Both the position numbers and the translations under genes were made by a program. Positions 8,611-18,158 of a DNA stretch of 64,000 bases are shown here, one piece after another. The notes under the pieces were generated by a model that was given only the letters and a program-made list of their open reading frames with translations, ran no database searches and had not been told where the DNA came from. Origin of the DNA: Aliagarivorans marinus DSM 23064 (lineage in GTDB: Bacteria > Pseudomonadota > Gammaproteobacteria > Enterobacterales > Celerinatantimonadaceae); NCBI RefSeq assembly GCF_000429485.1, contig NZ_KE386908.1, positions 248,001 through 312,000 of the forward strand, given 5' to 3'. Positions within the stretch are counted from its first letter, which is position 1, and every line of letters begins with the position of its first letter.

Positions 8611-10113
8611 GTGAGATCACAACTGTTTGCGCTGCTGCTGCCCCTTCTATGCAGCTTTTCCCCCAAGGCCGAACAACTCGTTTGGGGCACCGCCTATCCC
8701 TTGGCGATTCATCCGGTGGTCGACCCCAGTGTGCCCGGCAGTTTGCTGATTGGAAACCTAGCCTTCGACTCATTGTTTCGCTTTGATACCGAAGGCAAGC
8801 TGGAGCCGCGGCTGGTGGAGAGCTGGCAGGCTGAGTCGCCCACCCGCTACCGTTTTCGCCTGCGCGAAGGCGTGAAGTTTCACTCCGGAAATCCCCTGAC
8901 CAGCGCCGATGTTGCCTGGACCTTTGAGCAGCTCAAAGCCTCGCCCAACTTTGAGCGCTGGTGGTCACCGATTACCACGATTGAAGCCCTGAATGAGCGC
9001 GACTTTGTGGTGGTTACCGACTATCCCTTCTCAATGCTGTTTGTCAGGCTGAGTTTTCTGTTTCCGGCCGATAGCCAGTTTGTGCCGAACGCGGCGCAGC
9101 GCCTGTCTGGCACTGGCCCGTTTATGCTCAGCGACTACCTGCAAAACCTGCATGCACGCTTTGAGCAAAACCCCCAGTACTGGGGCGGGATCAGCGGCAA
9201 TGTCGAACAGCTCAGCTTGATCCCGATTGCCAACAAAGAAGCCCGCGTTGCCAGCTTGTTCTCCGACGATGTGCACTTGGTCGACCATGTTCCGCTGGAG
9301 TACGCCCACCTGTTTAACGAAAAACAGCATGTGTTACTGCACCCGGTTAACGGCCAAGACTGGACCGCAATTCAGCTCAATCCTCGCAGACCTTATATTG
9401 AGCAGGTGTCGGTGCGCCAAGCGCTCAACTTTGCTATTAACAATCAGGCCTTGGCAGAGTCGATGGGGCCGATGGCCGATACTGCCACCCAGCTTAGCGA
9501 TCCAGCCTTTCCCAGTTACAACAAGAGCCTGACGCCGCGTTACAACCCCATAGTCGCCAACCAACTGCTGGAAGAGGCAGAGGTGCCCGATGGTACCCGC
9601 TTAACGCTGATCTTGCCGCAAAGCTATCAAGAGAAGTACCGGCGATTGGCCGGACAACTGCAAAAGATGCTGCTTAGAACCGGCTTCGAACTGCAGGTCG
9701 AATGGCTAGATGATAGTGGCTATGTGCAAGCGTTGGAGAGTTGTCGCTACGATATGGCGTTGGTGTCACGCCACAGCCTCTCAGGCGATGTAATGACCTT
9801 GATGCGGACCATGAAGGTGAGTGACAGCCTCTATCCTCATGTAGGCCGCTGTGGGCCCTATGTTAGTGAGCGCGGCGAGGTGTTGCTGCGCGCTGCTGAG
9901 GCTGAATGGCGCTCAGCGGAGCGTGACTTACTGATGCGACAGCTCGAAGAGCAGCTCTATGATGACGCCCTGCTGGTCCCTCTATACTGGGAGCAGCGGC
10001 TGTGGGCTGCCAGCGCTGAGGTGAGTTTGGGCCCGGTCGGTTTTGCCATGGCCTATCCGCATTTCGATAAGCTGTCGCTGCGCCAAGCTAGCGCAGCGGA
10101 CAAGGCTGACTAG
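8611..10113 (+). CDS. Family-5 peptide/oligopeptide ABC transporter substrate-binding protein
   Basis: A 500-residue periplasmic binding protein of the SBP_bac_5 fold (DppA/OppA/SapA class), with a signal peptide of about 20 residues. Family features are [20 protein letters not shown] (split over residues 49-68), [22 protein letters not shown] near residue 85, and [15 protein letters not shown] near residue 270. It is clearly more diverged than DppA. No permease or ATPase genes accompany it, so it may feed the Dpp complex just upstream or act as an orphan receptor. It starts at a GTG behind an AGGGAGA site. Its TAG stop overlaps the convergent dxs stop in the palindrome CTAG. Confidence 0.85.
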   Translation: MRSQLFALLLPLLCSFSPKAEQLVWGTAYPLAIHPVVDPSVPGSLLIGNLAFDSLFRFDTEGKLEPRLVESWQAESPTRYRFRLREGVKFHSGNPLTSADVAWTFEQLKASPNFERWWSPITTIEALNERDFVVVTDYPFSMLFVRLSFLFPADSQFVPNAAQRLSGTGPFMLSDYLQNLHARFEQNPQYWGGISGNVEQLSLIPIANKEARVASLFSDDVHLVDHVPLEYAHLFNEKQHVLLHPVNGQDWTAIQLNPRRPYIEQVSVRQALNFAINNQALAESMGPMADTATQLSDPAFPSYNKSLTPRYNPIVANQLLEEAEVPDGTRLTLILPQSYQEKYRRLAGQLQKMLLRTGFELQVEWLDDSGYVQALESCRYDMALVSRHSLSGDVMTLMRTMKVSDSLYPHVGRCGPYVSERGEVLLRAAEAEWRSAERDLLMRQLEEQLYDDALLVPLYWEQRLWAASAEVSLGPVGFAMAYPHFDKLSLRQASAADKAD

Positions 10114-12008
10114 TCGGCTTTAACTTTCAGTGGGGTAGAGTGGCTGGGCGCGCTAAAGGCGCGGGCAGTGGCGGTGATACCAGCAGTATCAAGGCCTAAA
10201 CGCGCGTGGATCTGCGCTTGCGTGCCCTGTTCGACAAAACGATCCGGCAGGCCGAGGGCCTTAAACTTCACTGCTAAGCCTTGCTCGAGGATAAACTCCG
10301 CTACCGCAGAGCCTGCACCGCCCATCACCGCATTGTCTTCCACGCTGATAAAGAGGCTGTGGCTTTGCGCCAACTGAACAAGCAAGGCCTCATCCAAAGG
10401 CTTCACAAAGCGCATATCCACCAAGGTGGCATCGAGCTGTTCGGCTGCGTTACGCGCTTCGGTGAGCAGGGTGCCAAAGCTAAGGATGGCCAGCTGAGAG
10501 CCTTCGCGTAGCACCCGCGCCTTGCCGATTTCCAGTGCCTGCATCGCTTGCTCGATAGGGGTGTTATCCGCACCGCCGCGAGGGTAGCGCACCGCGGCGG
10601 GCGTAGTCATCTGATGGCCAGTGAACAGCATCTGGCGACACTCGTTCTCATCCGCCGGACACATAATCGTCAGGTTAGGAATTGGTCGCAGGTAGCTTAA
10701 GTCAAAGGCCCCTTGGTGGGTTTGCCCATCGGCGCCCACCACGCCCGCACGGTCAATGGCGAACAGCACTGGCAGGTTCTGGATCGCTACATCGTGGATC
10801 AGCTGATCGTAGGCGCGTTGCAAGAAGGTAGAGTAGATCGCCACCACCGGGTGATAGCCACCAATTGCTAAGCCAGCGGCAAAGGTCACCGCATGTTGCT
10901 CGGCAATCGCCACATCAAAGTATTGCTGTGGGTACTCTTTGGAGAAGCGCACCATGCCTGAGCCTTCGCGCATGGCCGGGGTCACCGCCATCAGCTTCTC
11001 ATCTTGGGACGCCATATCGCACAGCCAGTCGCCAAATACCTTGGAGAAGGTGGGAGCAGTGGCTTTGGCCTTTGGCAGGTCATGCTTGCTTGGATCGAAC
11101 TTGGATACCGCGTGGTAGCCAATCGGGTCTTGTTCGGCGGGGGCATAGCCCTTGCCTTTTTTGGTCATCACATGCAGTAGCTGCGGCCCTTTCAGGCTGC
11201 GCATGTTCTTCAATGTTTTGACCAGACCTTTTACATCGTGGCCATCGATGGGGCCGATGTAGTTAAAACCGAATTCTTCAAACAGGGTGCCCGGCACCAC
11301 CATGCCTTTGAGGTGCTCTTCGGTGCGTTTGGCCAGCTCTTTCAGTGGCGGCATGCCGCTGAGTACCTTCTTGCTGCCTTCGCGCAGGTTTGAGTACAAG
11401 CTGCCCGAGAGGATATTGGCCAGAGAGTTGTTCAGTGCGCCAACGTTCTCGGAAATCGACATCTCATTGTCATTGAGGATGACTAGCATGTCGTTATGGA
11501 TATCACCGGCATGGTTAAGCGCCTCAAAGGCCATCCCGGCGGTCATCGCGCCATCGCCAATGACTGCGGCAACCTTGCGCCCTTCGCCTTCTTTTTGCGC
11601 AGCGATGGCCATACCCAAAGCGGCACCAATCGAGGTCGACGAGTGGCCTACGCTCAGCACGTCGTACTCACTTTCGTCGCGCCACGGGAAGGGGTGCAGG
11701 CCATCGAGCTGGCGAATGGTCGACATACGCTCGCGGCGGCCGGTGAGAATTTTATGTGGGTAGGCCTGGTGGCCAACATCCCATACCAGCTTGTCAAACG
11801 GCGTGTCGTAGACATAGTGTAGGGCCACGGTCAGCTCGACCGCACCCAAGCCTGATGCCAAGTGGCCACTGGATTGGCTAACACTGTTGAGCAAATAACG
11901 GCGCAACTCCTCACACAGCTCTGGGAGTTGTTGTTTAGATAGTTTTCTAAGTTGCTCCGGGTAATCCACCTCGGCGAGCAGCGGGTAATGCTTAATGTCC
12001 AGTGTCAT
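10110..12008 (-). CDS. dxs: 1-deoxy-D-xylulose-5-phosphate synthase
   Basis: Thiamine-diphosphate enzyme that condenses pyruvate and glyceraldehyde 3-phosphate, the first step of the MEP isoprenoid pathway and also a precursor source for thiamine and pyridoxal. 632 residues, slightly above the usual 620. Visible are [36 protein letters not shown], the ThDP/Mg motif [31 protein letters not shown], and the C-terminal pyrimidine-binding domain with [15 protein letters not shown]. It is the third gene of xseB-ispA-dxs, 33 bp after ispA. Dxs makes the DXP from which the IspA substrates derive. Confidence 0.97.
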   Translation of the reverse strand: MTLDIKHYPLLAEVDYPEQLRKLSKQQLPELCEELRRYLLNSVSQSSGHLASGLGAVELTVALHYVYDTPFDKLVWDVGHQAYPHKILTGRRERMSTIRQLDGLHPFPWRDESEYDVLSVGHSSTSIGAALGMAIAAQKEGEGRKVAAVIGDGAMTAGMAFEALNHAGDIHNDMLVILNDNEMSISENVGALNNSLANILSGSLYSNLREGSKKVLSGMPPLKELAKRTEEHLKGMVVPGTLFEEFGFNYIGPIDGHDVKGLVKTLKNMRSLKGPQLLHVMTKKGKGYAPAEQDPIGYHAVSKFDPSKHDLPKAKATAPTFSKVFGDWLCDMASQDEKLMAVTPAMREGSGMVRFSKEYPQQYFDVAIAEQHAVTFAAGLAIGGYHPVVAIYSTFLQRAYDQLIHDVAIQNLPVLFAIDRAGVVGADGQTHQGAFDLSYLRPIPNLTIMCPADENECRQMLFTGHQMTTPAAVRYPRGGADNTPIEQAMQALEIGKARVLREGSQLAILSFGTLLTEARNAAEQLDATLVDMRFVKPLDEALLVQLAQSHSLFISVEDNAVMGGAGSAVAEFILEQGLAVKFKALGLPDRFVEQGTQAQIHARLGLDTAGITATARAFSAPSHSTPLKVKAD

Positions 12009-12041
12009 AAATTGAGATATGGCTCTTACTGTGATTTTTGC

Positions 12042-12926
12042 TTACTTATCGCGGTATACGATGTAATCGGCCAATTCGGCGAGCATGGCGCTATTGTAGG
12101 GCAAAGTCTCTAAAGCTTGAAGCGCCACAGCCCGCAAACTCTGGGCTTTATCGCGCGCGCCATCCAGTCCTAGTAGAGCAGGATAGGTGCTTTTCTGGAG
12201 CTCTGCATCGGAACCTTGGGGTTTGCCTAAGGTTTCGGTATCGGAAGTCAGATCCAGAATATCGTCTTGCACCTGGAATGCCAGCCCAATCGCTTGTGAG
12301 TAACGCAGCAAGGCTGCACGCTGGTCCGCTGGCAAATCAGCACTGATCGCCCCCATGGCAACCGCGGCACTGATTAGCGCACCAGTTTTATGGCGGTGTA
12401 TCTGCTCCAAAGCTTCCAGGCTAACCTGCTGCTCGGTGGCGGCCATATCCAAGGCCTGACCACCCACCATGCCCGCATAGCCAGCGGCTTTGCTTAAGGT
12501 GGCAACCAGCTCAATGCGCAGCTCAGCGCTCAGGGGCGCTTGGCTTAGCTGCTCAAAGGCAAAGCTTTGCAGGGCGTCGCCGGCCAAAATTGCCGTGGCT
12601 TCATCGAAGGCGATGTGACAGGTCGGCTGGCCGCGGCGCAGCTCGTCGTCGTCCATCGCGGGCAAGTCGTCGTGGATCAGCGAATAGGCATGGATCGCCT
12701 CGACTGCTGCCGCAACCGGGTCTAAATAGGTCAGCTCCAGTCCCGCTAACTCTCCCACCATATATACCAGCGCCGGGCGCACCCGCTTACCACCCAGCAA
12801 CAGGCCGTGATGCATGGCGGATTTTAGGCGCGGTTCTAGGTCTGGCTGGCGTGTTAGCTGCTCAGCCAAATAGTCGTTGATCCGCTGCTGGTAGGCACCG
12901 AGGGCGTCAGCGAGAGAGGCGTGCAC
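12042..12926 (-). CDS. ispA: Farnesyl diphosphate synthase (geranyltranstransferase)
   Basis: Trans-prenyltransferase that elongates DMAPP/GPP with IPP to FPP, the precursor of quinone side chains and undecaprenyl phosphate. The 294-residue protein shows both Asp-rich motifs, LIHDDLPAMDDDELRRG (first, DDx4D) and QVQDDILDLTSD (second, DDxxD), plus GGKRVRPAL for diphosphate binding. It starts at a GTG whose AGGAG ribosome-binding site lies inside the end of xseB, 3 bp downstream of the xseB stop, so the genes are translationally linked. Confidence 0.96.
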   Translation of the reverse strand: MHASLADALGAYQQRINDYLAEQLTRQPDLEPRLKSAMHHGLLLGGKRVRPALVYMVGELAGLELTYLDPVAAAVEAIHAYSLIHDDLPAMDDDELRRGQPTCHIAFDEATAILAGDALQSFAFEQLSQAPLSAELRIELVATLSKAAGYAGMVGGQALDMAATEQQVSLEALEQIHRHKTGALISAAVAMGAISADLPADQRAALLRYSQAIGLAFQVQDDILDLTSDTETLGKPQGSDAELQKSTYPALLGLDGARDKAQSLRAVALQALETLPYNSAMLAELADYIVYRDK

Positions 12927-12929
12927 AGA

Positions 12930-13166
12930 TTACTCCTGTTCGAATGGGGCTAAGTCTTCGCCGGCTTGTCCCTGACGAAGTATCTTGATCTGCTGTTGGG
13001 CGGTGTTCAGTTTACTCTGACTGGCATTGGCCAGACTGATACCTCGTTCAAAACTTTTCAGTGCTTGTTCGAGACTGAGCTCTCCTTGCTCGAGTTGCGA
13101 GACAATCTGTTCAAGTTCGTTGAGGTTTTCTTCGAAGCTCATGTTTTCGGGCTTTTTGGCGGCCAT
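12930..13166 (-). CDS. xseB: Exodeoxyribonuclease VII small subunit
   Basis: Small subunit of the single-strand-specific exonuclease VII. At 78 residues it has the family length. The protein is mostly helical with the core [20 protein letters not shown] and [17 protein letters not shown] typical of XseB, and an acidic C-terminus. First gene of the xseB-ispA-dxs operon. The large subunit xseA is not in the window. Confidence 0.94.
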   Translation of the reverse strand: MAAKKPENMSFEENLNELEQIVSQLEQGELSLEQALKSFERGISLANASQSKLNTAQQQIKILRQGQAGEDLAPFEQE

Positions 13167-13306
13167 CAGTTGATCCTGGCGTGATGATTGCTGGCGCCAC
13201 GTTAACTCAGGGCGGTATACAGGTCAAACTCGCCACTCAAGTATTTTTTTATTGGTCGATATAAAGTACAACGAAGAGATTCATCTCAAGGTCTTGAATC
13301 TTTGAA

Positions 13307-13312
13307 TATAAT
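13307..13312 (+). promoter_or_regulatory. Candidate -10 element for pomAB
   Basis: A consensus TATAAT lies about 125 bp upstream of pomA in the 270-bp AT-rich gap between the divergent xseB and pomA. No good -35 hexamer is seen at 16-18 bp, and no sigma28-like flagellar promoter was recognised. A 7-bp hairpin (arms ACTCCAG / CTGGAGT) follows near 13321-13341. Confidence 0.35.
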
Positions 13313-13436
13313 CACCTTCAACTCCAGCGCTGTACTGGAGTAGTATTAAGGTTTGGGTGGGTTTATCTTTCGGGTTCAAATTATGTTCAGGTTAGACACC
13401 GCCAACCTGCGCTTTACTGGCTACAAGGATTAGATT

Positions 13437-14201
13437 GTGGATTTAGCAACGCTGATAGGCCTGCTTGGGGCTTTTGCCTTCGTCGTGATGGCGATGGTAA
13501 TGGGGGGAGGAATCGGGATCTTCATCGATATCCCCTCGGTACTGATTGTATTCGGTGGGTCACTGTTTGTGGTGTTGATGAAGTACAACATCGGCCAGTT
13601 TATTGGCGCCGTGAAGATTGCGGTGAAAGCCTTTATGTTTAAGGCCGACAAACCGGAAGACTTGATCCAGCGCTCGGTTGAAATGGCCGACTCGGCGCGT
13701 AAAGGTGGCTTCCTGGCACTGGAAGAGGCAGAGATCACCAACTCCTTTATGCAAAAGGGCATCGACATGCTGGTGGATGGCCACGACGCCGATGTGGTGC
13801 GCTCCACCTTGGAAAAAGACATCCTGCTTACCTCCGAGCGCCACGAGTTCGGTGCCGGTATCTTCAAAGCGCTGGGCGATGTGGCGCCGGCGATGGGGAT
13901 GATCGGTACCCTGATTGGTCTGGTAGCGATGCTTTCCAACATGGATGACCCTAAATCGATTGGTCCCGCGATGGCGGTGGCCTTGTTGACTACCCTTTAT
14001 GGTGCGATGTTGGCAAACATGGTGGCGATCCCTATCGCCGACAAACTGCTGCTGCGAGCCGGTGAGGAAAAGCTTAATCGCACCTTGATCCTCGATGCGG
14101 TGCTGGGCATCCAAGATGGCCAAAACCCGCGTATTATCGAAGCCATGCTGAAAAACTATCTGCATGAAGGCAAACGTAGCTTGGGTACCGCTGAAGAGTA
14201 A
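13437..14201 (+). CDS. pomA: Flagellar motor stator protein PomA (MotA family)
   Basis: Channel-forming stator subunit of the polar flagellar motor. The 254-residue protein starts at GTG behind an AAGGA site and has four hydrophobic segments: about residues 5-25, 30-50, 150-170 and 180-200. The segment GDVAPAMGMIGTLIGLVAML is the conserved ion-channel helix region, and the cytoplasmic loop carries charged residues that contact the rotor. Length and sequence resemble Vibrio PomA rather than E. coli MotA (295 residues), which suggests a sodium-driven motor. pomB follows 5 bp downstream. Confidence 0.94.
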   Translation: MDLATLIGLLGAFAFVVMAMVMGGGIGIFIDIPSVLIVFGGSLFVVLMKYNIGQFIGAVKIAVKAFMFKADKPEDLIQRSVEMADSARKGGFLALEEAEITNSFMQKGIDMLVDGHDADVVRSTLEKDILLTSERHEFGAGIFKALGDVAPAMGMIGTLIGLVAMLSNMDDPKSIGPAMAVALLTTLYGAMLANMVAIPIADKLLLRAGEEKLNRTLILDAVLGIQDGQNPRIIEAMLKNYLHEGKRSLGTAEE

Positions 14202-14206
14202 TCGCT

Positions 14207-15130
14207 ATGGAAGAACCCTGCAAATGTCCCCCTCCCGGGGCGCCGTTATGGCTGGCAACCTTTGCGGATCTGATGTCGCTGCTGATGTGCTTCTTCGTAC
14301 TGCTGCTGGCGTTCTCAGAGATGGACGTATTGAAGTTCAAGCAGATCGCCGGCTCGATGAAGTACGCCTTTGGTGTGCAAAACCTGCTTGAGGTAAAAGA
14401 CATTCCCAAGGGCACCTCGGTGATCGCCCAAGAGTTCCGTCCGGGGCGCCCAGAGCCGACCCCGATCGAAACCATCATGCAGCAAACCATCGATATCACC
14501 CAGGCCAAACTGGAGTTCCAGGACGGTGAAGATGCCGATGCCGGTGGCGAGCAAAAAGACTCTGGCGATCAAAGCGGTGGCCGCTCACAAGCCCAGTCGA
14601 GCAGTCAAAGCCAAGAGTCGCAAGCCCAAGAGATCCAGAACCAGCAAGCCAAGCGGATTGCCGAGCAGTTGCGCGATCAGGTGGAAGATGGCGCCATTGA
14701 GGTGGAATCGCTAGGCCAGCAGATCATCATTCGTATCCGTGAGAAAGGCGCATTCCCGGCCGGTTCGGCCTTCTTGCAGCCGCGCTTTAGACCAATTATC
14801 TACCGGGTTGGCGAGTTGATTAAGGATATCCCCGGGGTGATTACCGTATCGGGTCACACCGACAACCAGCCAGCGCTGTCTGAGCTGTATCGCTCCAACT
14901 GGGATCTCTCCAGTCAACGTGCTGTTTCGGTGGCTCATGAGTTGGTCAAGGTGCCCGGGTTTGAGCAGCAGCGACTACGGGTGCAGGGCATGGCCGATAC
15001 CCTGCCGATTGCGCCGAATAATACTGCGGCAAACCGCAGTAAAAACCGCCGTGTAGAGATTGGCATTATGCAGGGCGAGGCGATGATGTCTCAGGAGGTC
15101 TCGGTGCAGCCTCAGGCTGATGCCAACTAA
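14207..15130 (+). CDS. pomB: Flagellar motor stator protein PomB (MotB family)
   Basis: Peptidoglycan-anchored stator subunit. The 307-residue protein has one N-terminal transmembrane helix, WLATFADLMSLLMCFFVLLL, with the ion-binding Asp at residue 21. A plug/linker region rich in Gln and Ser follows (about residues 105-150), then a C-terminal OmpA-like peptidoglycan-binding domain with SGHTDNQP, SNWDLSSQRAVSVA and NRSKNRRVEI. The pairing with pomA and the terminator downstream define a two-gene operon. Sodium specificity is inferred from similarity to Vibrio PomB. Confidence 0.94.
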   Translation: MEEPCKCPPPGAPLWLATFADLMSLLMCFFVLLLAFSEMDVLKFKQIAGSMKYAFGVQNLLEVKDIPKGTSVIAQEFRPGRPEPTPIETIMQQTIDITQAKLEFQDGEDADAGGEQKDSGDQSGGRSQAQSSSQSQESQAQEIQNQQAKRIAEQLRDQVEDGAIEVESLGQQIIIRIREKGAFPAGSAFLQPRFRPIIYRVGELIKDIPGVITVSGHTDNQPALSELYRSNWDLSSQRAVSVAHELVKVPGFEQQRLRVQGMADTLPIAPNNTAANRSKNRRVEIGIMQGEAMMSQEVSVQPQADAN

Positions 15131-15150
15131 TACCACCTATATCACGTAGC

Positions 15151-15177
15151 AGGGAGGCAAAGGCCTCCCTCTTTTTT
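15151..15177 (+). terminator. Rho-independent terminator of pomAB
   Basis: Perfect 8-bp stem AGGGAGGC / GCCTCCCT (15151-15158 with 15163-15170), 4-nt loop, then C and six T residues. Confidence 0.9.
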
Positions 15178-15273
15178 GCATCAAGCTTTCTCTGAACCAT
15201 ATGTATTATCTCGGTTGACCTACCCAAAGCGCTGCAAAAGTCTACAGGCGTAGCAGGCAAACTAAACTCAGGG

Positions 15274-15279
15274 TATAAT
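15274..15279 (+). promoter_or_regulatory. Candidate -10 box for thiI
   Basis: Consensus TATAAT 30 bp upstream of the thiI ATG. The -35 region is not a good match, so this is a weak prediction based mainly on the -10 hexamer and its position after the pomAB terminator. Confidence 0.45.
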
Positions 15280-15308
15280 CCGCGGCCAAATTTACCGGAG
15301 CCGATCCC

Positions 15309-16772
15309 ATGAAGTTTAAGTTCATCGTTAAGTTATTCCCCGAAATTACTATGAAGAGTAAGTCGGTGCGCAAACGCTTTAGCAAGATCCTGCAAAGCAA
15401 TATTCGCAATGTGCTGAGCAACTTAGAGATGGATATCCGGGTAAAACTGGAATGGGACCGACTGATCGTTACTGCCCGTAATGTAGAAGAATCGGACCGC
15501 GAACCGCTGGTGGATGCGCTGGGCTGTATCCCGGGTATCCAACACTTCTTGGAAGTGAGCGAGTTCGAGTACACCGACTTGCACAACCTCTATGAGATTA
15601 CCCACGAAGTCTGGAAAGATCGCCTGCAAGGCAAAACCTTCTGTGTGCGCGTCAAACGCAGCGGTAAGCAGGACTTCACCTCCATCGAAGCAGAGCGTTA
15701 TGTGGGTGGCGGCATCAACCAGTACTGTGAAACGGGCGGCGTGAAGCTGAAGAACCCAGACGTAACCATCCGTTTGGAGATCGAAGACAACAAGGCCTTC
15801 TTGGTGAAACACCAGCATCCGGGTCTGGGCGGCTTCCCTATCGCCACCCAAGAGAGTGTGCTGTCGCTGCTATCCGGCGGCTTCGACTCTGGGGTATCCA
15901 GCTACCAGCTGATCAAGCGCGGTACCAAGGTGCACTACTGCTTCTTTAATCTGGGTGGACGTGCCCATGAGATCGGCGTGAAGCAAGTGGCCCACCACCT
16001 GTGGAAACGCTATGGCTCCTCGCACCGCGTGAAGTTTATTGCGGTGGACTTCGACCCGGTTGTCGATCAGATCCTGCAAAACGTTGAGAACGGCCAAATG
16101 GGCGTAGTGCTTAAGCGGATGATGGTGCGCGCCGCATCGAGTCTGGCGCAGCGTTTGGATATTCCTGCCTTGGTCACTGGTGAAGCTGTGGGTCAGGTCT
16201 CCAGTCAGACCTTGGTAAACCTTGGAATGATCGACAAGGTGTCAGAGACGCTGATTCTGCGCCCACTGATTGCCACCGATAAGCAAGATATCATCGACAC
16301 CGCCCACCACATCGGCACTGGTGACTTTGCCGAGACCATGCCGGAGTACTGTGGCGTAATCTCGCAAAAGCCTACGGTTAAAGCGGTTGAATCGAAGCTA
16401 CTCGAAGAAGAGCAGAAGTTCGACTTTGGCGTGCTGGATAAGGTGGTGGAAGAGGCGCGGATTATCGATATTCGCGATATTGCCAATGAGAGCGATGAGC
16501 AGGTGCATCAGGTTGAGACCGTGACCGAAGTGCAGCAAGAGCATGCGGTAGTACTGGATGTGCGCGCTCCGGAAGAGGAAGAAGTTGCGCCTCTGGAGCT
16601 CGACGACGTGGAAGTGGTGCATCTGCCGTTCTTTAAACTGGCTACCCAGTTCGGCGATCTGGACCAAAGTAAGCAGTACTTGCTGTACTGTGATCGCGGC
16701 GTGATGAGCAAGCTACAAGCCTTGTACCTCAAAGAGCAGGGCTTTGATAACGTTGGCGTTTACCGCCGCTAA
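15309..16772 (+). CDS. thiI: tRNA 4-thiouridine synthase / sulfur carrier ThiI
   Basis: Makes 4-thiouridine at position 8 of tRNA and supplies sulfur for thiazole synthesis. The 487-residue protein has an N-terminal ferredoxin-like/THUMP region (about residues 1-165), the PP-loop ATP pyrophosphatase motif SGGFDS starting at residue 189, and a C-terminal rhodanese domain. The persulfide Cys, in LLYCDRG, is at residue 461. This long form with rhodanese is the enterobacterial/Vibrio type. The gene order pomA-pomB-thiI next to xseB-ispA-dxs is common in marine gammaproteobacteria. Confidence 0.96.
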   Translation: MKFKFIVKLFPEITMKSKSVRKRFSKILQSNIRNVLSNLEMDIRVKLEWDRLIVTARNVEESDREPLVDALGCIPGIQHFLEVSEFEYTDLHNLYEITHEVWKDRLQGKTFCVRVKRSGKQDFTSIEAERYVGGGINQYCETGGVKLKNPDVTIRLEIEDNKAFLVKHQHPGLGGFPIATQESVLSLLSGGFDSGVSSYQLIKRGTKVHYCFFNLGGRAHEIGVKQVAHHLWKRYGSSHRVKFIAVDFDPVVDQILQNVENGQMGVVLKRMMVRAASSLAQRLDIPALVTGEAVGQVSSQTLVNLGMIDKVSETLILRPLIATDKQDIIDTAHHIGTGDFAETMPEYCGVISQKPTVKAVESKLLEEEQKFDFGVLDKVVEEARIIDIRDIANESDEQVHQVETVTEVQQEHAVVLDVRAPEEEEVAPLELDDVEVVHLPFFKLATQFGDLDQSKQYLLYCDRGVMSKLQALYLKEQGFDNVGVYRR

Positions 16773-16912
16773 GCCACCTTACCTGCGCTCTGTTATCGGG
16801 GTGTTGCGGCGATGTTTAGGACTCGCTAGTCAACACTCCGGGTTTAGCCAACTGGCTCAAGCTTTTAGGGATTTCTCCTGCCGCCCTCCAGCCCTCGGGT
16901 TACACTTTTAAG

Positions 16913-16967
16913 TGAACCACACTGCCAAGTGAACCATATTTCGCGTGAACCATTAATTCGTGTGAGC
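16913..16967 (+). repeat. Short tandem repeats upstream of the GcvR-like gene
   Basis: The heptamer TGAACCA occurs at 16913, 16930 and 16946, with a degenerate fourth unit TGAGCTA at 16963, a period of 16-17 bp. The last unit lies just before the ribosome-binding site of the next gene. About 1.5 helical turns separate the units, so they may be a small multi-site operator or a replication-slippage repeat. Confidence 0.5.
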
Positions 16968-16983
16968 TAGGAGGGACTGGACT

Positions 16984-17478
16984 ATGAGTGCAATGTTTAT
17001 GGTAACCGTCAGTGGTGCTGAGCATCCTGAACGACTGCGAGACCTCGCCACACTAACCCACCAGCACCAAGGAAAGTGGGTCAACAGCCGGGTCATTAAT
17101 CTCGATGGCTATTTTGCCACCATCTTCAAGGTCGAACTGCCCGAAGACCAAGCCGAGCCGCTGCAAGACAAGCTAATCGATTTCCCCGATGTGAACCTGC
17201 AGATCCTCCCTTGCCTGGATACCCCAGAAGTGGCCCGTCATACCGTCGCACTGCATGTCGATGCCGAAGACCGCGCCGGTTTGATTCAGGACATCACCTC
17301 CTGTTTGGCGCAACACGATGTGGTGGTGGACAAAATGGAGTGCCATCGCTTTCAGGTCGCCGATGCCGCGAGTCTGGTGTTCTCAGCAGCGTTCGAGTTA
17401 TCGGTACCAGCAAGCCTGGATATCGGCATGATCAAATCCGAGCTGGAAGAGCTCGATGCGGGGCTGAAAGTTAAGTAG
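16984..17478 (+). CDS. Double-ACT-domain protein, GcvR-like
   Basis: A 164-residue cytoplasmic protein made of two ACT domains (about residues 3-80 and 87-162). This is the architecture of GcvR, which in E. coli senses glycine and restrains GcvA at the glycine-cleavage operon. The first domain starts FMVTVSGAEHPERL and the second TVALHVDAEDRAGLIQDITS, with the usual Asp-Arg-x-Gly ligand turn. A strong AGGAGGGA ribosome-binding site 6 bp before ATG 16984 fixes the start. No gcv gene is nearby, so the regulatory role is inferred from domain content only. Confidence 0.7.
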   Translation: MSAMFMVTVSGAEHPERLRDLATLTHQHQGKWVNSRVINLDGYFATIFKVELPEDQAEPLQDKLIDFPDVNLQILPCLDTPEVARHTVALHVDAEDRAGLIQDITSCLAQHDVVVDKMECHRFQVADAASLVFSAAFELSVPASLDIGMIKSELEELDAGLKVK

Positions 17479-17504
17479 CTCAGTGAAACCGCCAGAGCTG
17501 GAAG

Positions 17505-17530
17505 ATAGAGCCGCGCTGAGTCGGCTCTAT
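17505..17530. terminator. Hairpin between convergent genes
   Basis: Perfect 9-bp inverted repeat ATAGAGCCG / CGGCTCTAT with an 8-nt loop, between the stop codons of the ACT-domain gene and the CBS gene. It lacks T-runs but is well placed to serve both transcripts. Confidence 0.5.
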
Positions 17531-17536
17531 GTTGTG

Positions 17537-17953
17537 TTAGGCGAGAGAGCTTTCGCTATTGAACTGGGTCACCGCTTTTAGGATGCTGCGGGCGCTGTAT
17601 TGGCCGACAAACTTGCCATTCTCGACCACCGGGATGCGGCGGCGTTTGTCTTTTAACAGCTTCTCTGCCACCGCCAGAATGTCCACATCGGTGCCTAAGG
17701 TGTCGACTTCTTCCGTCATAAACTGACCTACATTGCCACCCAAGTGACCGTGATAGGTGCCTTTCAAGATGGCCTGCAGGCAGTCAATCTCGGAGATAAC
17801 GCCCACTACCTCTTTTCGCTCATTCAGTACCGTCGCGCCCGACACCTTGGCTGTGATCATCAGGTCGATCGCTTCGAACAGCGACGTCTTTGGAGTAACC
17901 GTGACCGGGTTAAGGGTCATGTAGTCGATCGCTTTGATAGAACGCAAGGGCAT
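17537..17953 (-). CDS. CBS-domain protein
   Basis: A 138-residue protein consisting of two CBS motifs (about residues 8-65 and 73-130), a Bateman module that usually binds adenine nucleotides. Typical segments are MTLNPVTVTPKTSLFEAIDLM, followed by VVGVISEIDCL, and later RRIPVVENGKFVGQYSARSILKA. No catalytic domain is attached, so a stand-alone energy or nucleotide sensor is the best guess and the partner is unknown. A GAGG site precedes the ATG. Confidence 0.8.
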   Translation of the reverse strand: MPLRSIKAIDYMTLNPVTVTPKTSLFEAIDLMITAKVSGATVLNERKEVVGVISEIDCLQAILKGTYHGHLGGNVGQFMTEEVDTLGTDVDILAVAEKLLKDKRRRIPVVENGKFVGQYSARSILKAVTQFNSESSLA

Positions 17954-18158
17954 AGTTGCCTCGGCTTTTTGTTGTTAGTGATAACTAATGGTATGCAGAA
18001 GAATCGGGTGCTTGTCCAGCAAGTTGTGAAGAATTTGTTATTTTTCTACCGTTTTCAATATGGTTAGGAACATGAAGTGGGTTGGGGTTGTGGCTTGGGT
18101 ATCACGCTACACTAAAGCCAACGCCTCGTAATGCACGCTCAATCTGCAAGGATCGACA

